Assembly (NCBI RefSeq): GCF_963678635.1
Contig: NC_087064.1
Span: 63,295,548 to 63,359,547 of the forward strand
DNA from: Symsagittifera roscoffensis
Taxonomy: Eukaryota; Xenacoelomorpha; Acoela; Convolutidae
Length of the DNA stretch: 64,000 nucleotides
Direction: 5' to 3'
The translations under genes were made by a program, and so were the position numbers. The notes under the pieces are model-generated. The model saw only the letters and a list, made by a program, of their open reading frames with translations, had not been told where the DNA came from and did not search any database. Shown here piece after piece: positions 63,272 to 64,000 of the stretch (positions are counted from its first letter, which is position 1; each line of letters starts with the position of its first letter).

Positions 63272-64000
63272 GCCGCCAACTTGGATCACTACACCGATCA
63301 AATTCCCACCCAACCAATCTTACCTCCACAATCCCAATAATACCACTTTTTGCTTTTCCGCCACCCGATTTTCCATCTAGTAATGTAACATCAGGCATGA
63401 ATTCCGATACTAATTCACACATCTCAGTTTTATATTCCATCTCACAACTCAATAACCCGAATATTGAAACCCCCGATGAATTTGCCGACTCAGAACCATC
63501 CCCATCCAATAATTTTCATAACTCTTCTAATTTTTCTCAACCCCCTTTTCAACCCATATTATCCAATAACCCTGACCCAATCACCCCCACACCCTCTTAT
63601 GCTTCCCAAGTTACCCCAACCTACTCCTCATACCATTCTGACCAATCATCTCATTCTCCAGACACCCCCCGAATCTCCCCAGAGCTAGATAATTTTATTA
63701 CCCTTCAACAACAACCCTACCACCTTAATACCCCAACCATAAACCAAATCTCCTCCACAATAAATTCATCCAACCCCCCTACCCCTACACCCTCTTCAAA
63801 TTATACTGAATCATTAGCACCATCATCCACATCAACTGAATCTTCACTCAACACTAATAGAGCTTACCGCACTTTTAAAAGAAAGTTCCCCAACCATCCT
63901 TTCCCAGCAAAACCAGGAACAGCCCGTGAATACATCAACCACCCCAAGCATACTAACACAAAAGAATTTTTAGCCATCACCTTACCCTCATTCCCACAAT
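63268..64000 (+). CDS. Pro/Ser/Thr-rich ORF, at least 244 codons, open at window edge
   Basis: ATG 63268 overlaps the previous TGA (ATGA). No stop before base 64,000. Mostly Pro/Ser/Thr/Asn (PDTPRISPELDNFITLQQQP), with a basic segment near the present end (RAYRTFKRKFPNHPFPAKPG). Similar in style to the ATG-less ORF at 59530 but not an obvious copy. No family recognised. C-rich here rather than A-rich, because of Pro codons. Confidence 0.6.
   Translation, partial: MSRQLGSLHRSNSHPTNLTSTIPIIPLFAFPPPDFPSSNVTSGMNSDTNSHISVLYSISQLNNPNIETPDEFADSEPSPSNNFHNSSNFSQPPFQPILSNNPDPITPTPSYASQVTPTYSSYHSDQSSHSPDTPRISPELDNFITLQQQPYHLNTPTINQISSTINSSNPPTPTPSSNYTESLAPSSTSTESSLNTNRAYRTFKRKFPNHPFPAKPGTAREYINHPKHTNTKEFLAITLPSFPQ

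Larger units (their letters stand above)
48188..64000 (+). mobile_element. Giant env-bearing LTR retroelement (5' part, open at right edge)
   Basis: Starts with an LTR-like segment and PBS. It carries a 1.2-kb leader, a 144-codon ORF, a 2,648-codon Gag-Pol, and at least six further ORFs including a glycoprotein. All ORFs run on the plus strand, which is A-rich and G-poor throughout, unlike the flanks. The integrase and RT place it with Ty3/Gypsy (Metaviridae-like) elements. The 3' LTR is not in the window, so the full length exceeds 15.8 kb, well above the 5-10 kb usual for the group. Long intact frames suggest a young insertion. Confidence 0.85.

Noticed and set aside
1-64000. Search for tRNA, rRNA, bacterial operon or prophage features
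   Set aside because: No intact tRNA or rRNA was recognised, and introns, LTR elements and the gene content show animal nuclear DNA; ribosome binding sites and operons in the bacterial sense do not apply.

Overview
This is nuclear DNA of an invertebrate animal that I cannot place to phylum. The sequence is AT-rich. Exons start behind pyrimidine-rich AG acceptors, there is an Asx/ASXL Polycomb-group gene and a mitochondrial TIM16 gene, and most of the window is retrotransposon, including BEL/Pao elements, which are known only from animals. Host genes are few: an ASXL-like gene (2040-4764 +), a probable small exon of unknown function (15205-15449 -), TIM16/PAM16 (15819-16202 +), a possible 71-codon gene (25604-25819 +) and a possible furin-like cysteine-rich exon (44302-44650 +).

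Layout. 1-660: 3' end of a non-LTR retrotransposon with a (CTA)n tail. 1497-1849: a short inverted-repeat DNA element with a 6-bp target duplication. 2.0-4.8 kb: ASXL-like gene. 5.2-10.6 kb: decayed tandem repeats, part of them tRNA-like. 10.9-15.05 kb: a decayed BEL/Pao polyprotein (+). 15.2-16.2 kb: two small genes. 16.2-27.1 kb: non-coding DNA with several decayed tandem arrays. 27,096-35,524: a BEL/Pao element on the minus strand with both 434-bp LTRs, a 5-bp target duplication, PBS and purine tract; reverse transcriptase is deleted, gag is partly duplicated and an extra ORF lies upstream of gag. 37.9-43.8 kb: a frameshifted Ty3/Gypsy copy (-). 44-48 kb: non-coding DNA with dispersed repeats.

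48,188 to the right edge: the 5' part, at least 15.8 kb, of a very large LTR retroelement on the plus strand that is mostly intact. It has a 5' LTR with a poly(A) signal, a PBS candidate, a 1.2-kb leader, a 144-codon ORF, one uninterrupted 2,648-codon Gag-Pol ORF (zinc knuckle, protease, RT, RNase H, DD35E integrase), and then a string of further ORFs: two small hydrophobic proteins, a Pro/Ser/Thr-rich frame with no ATG, a 623-codon secreted-type glycoprotein, a 246-codon membrane protein and another Pro/Ser/Thr-rich ORF that is still open at base 64,000. Adjacent ORFs abut or overlap, twice by exactly ATGA, as in compact viral polycistronic RNAs. The coding strand is strikingly A-rich and G-poor. 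This element is the most interesting object in the window; its 3' LTR lies outside.

How the parts fit: the host genes are isolated and unrelated to each other. The giant element looks like a self-contained replicon with particle (Gag), enzyme (Pol), envelope and several accessory functions. The smaller elements are broken copies whose remaining parts show their family and history.
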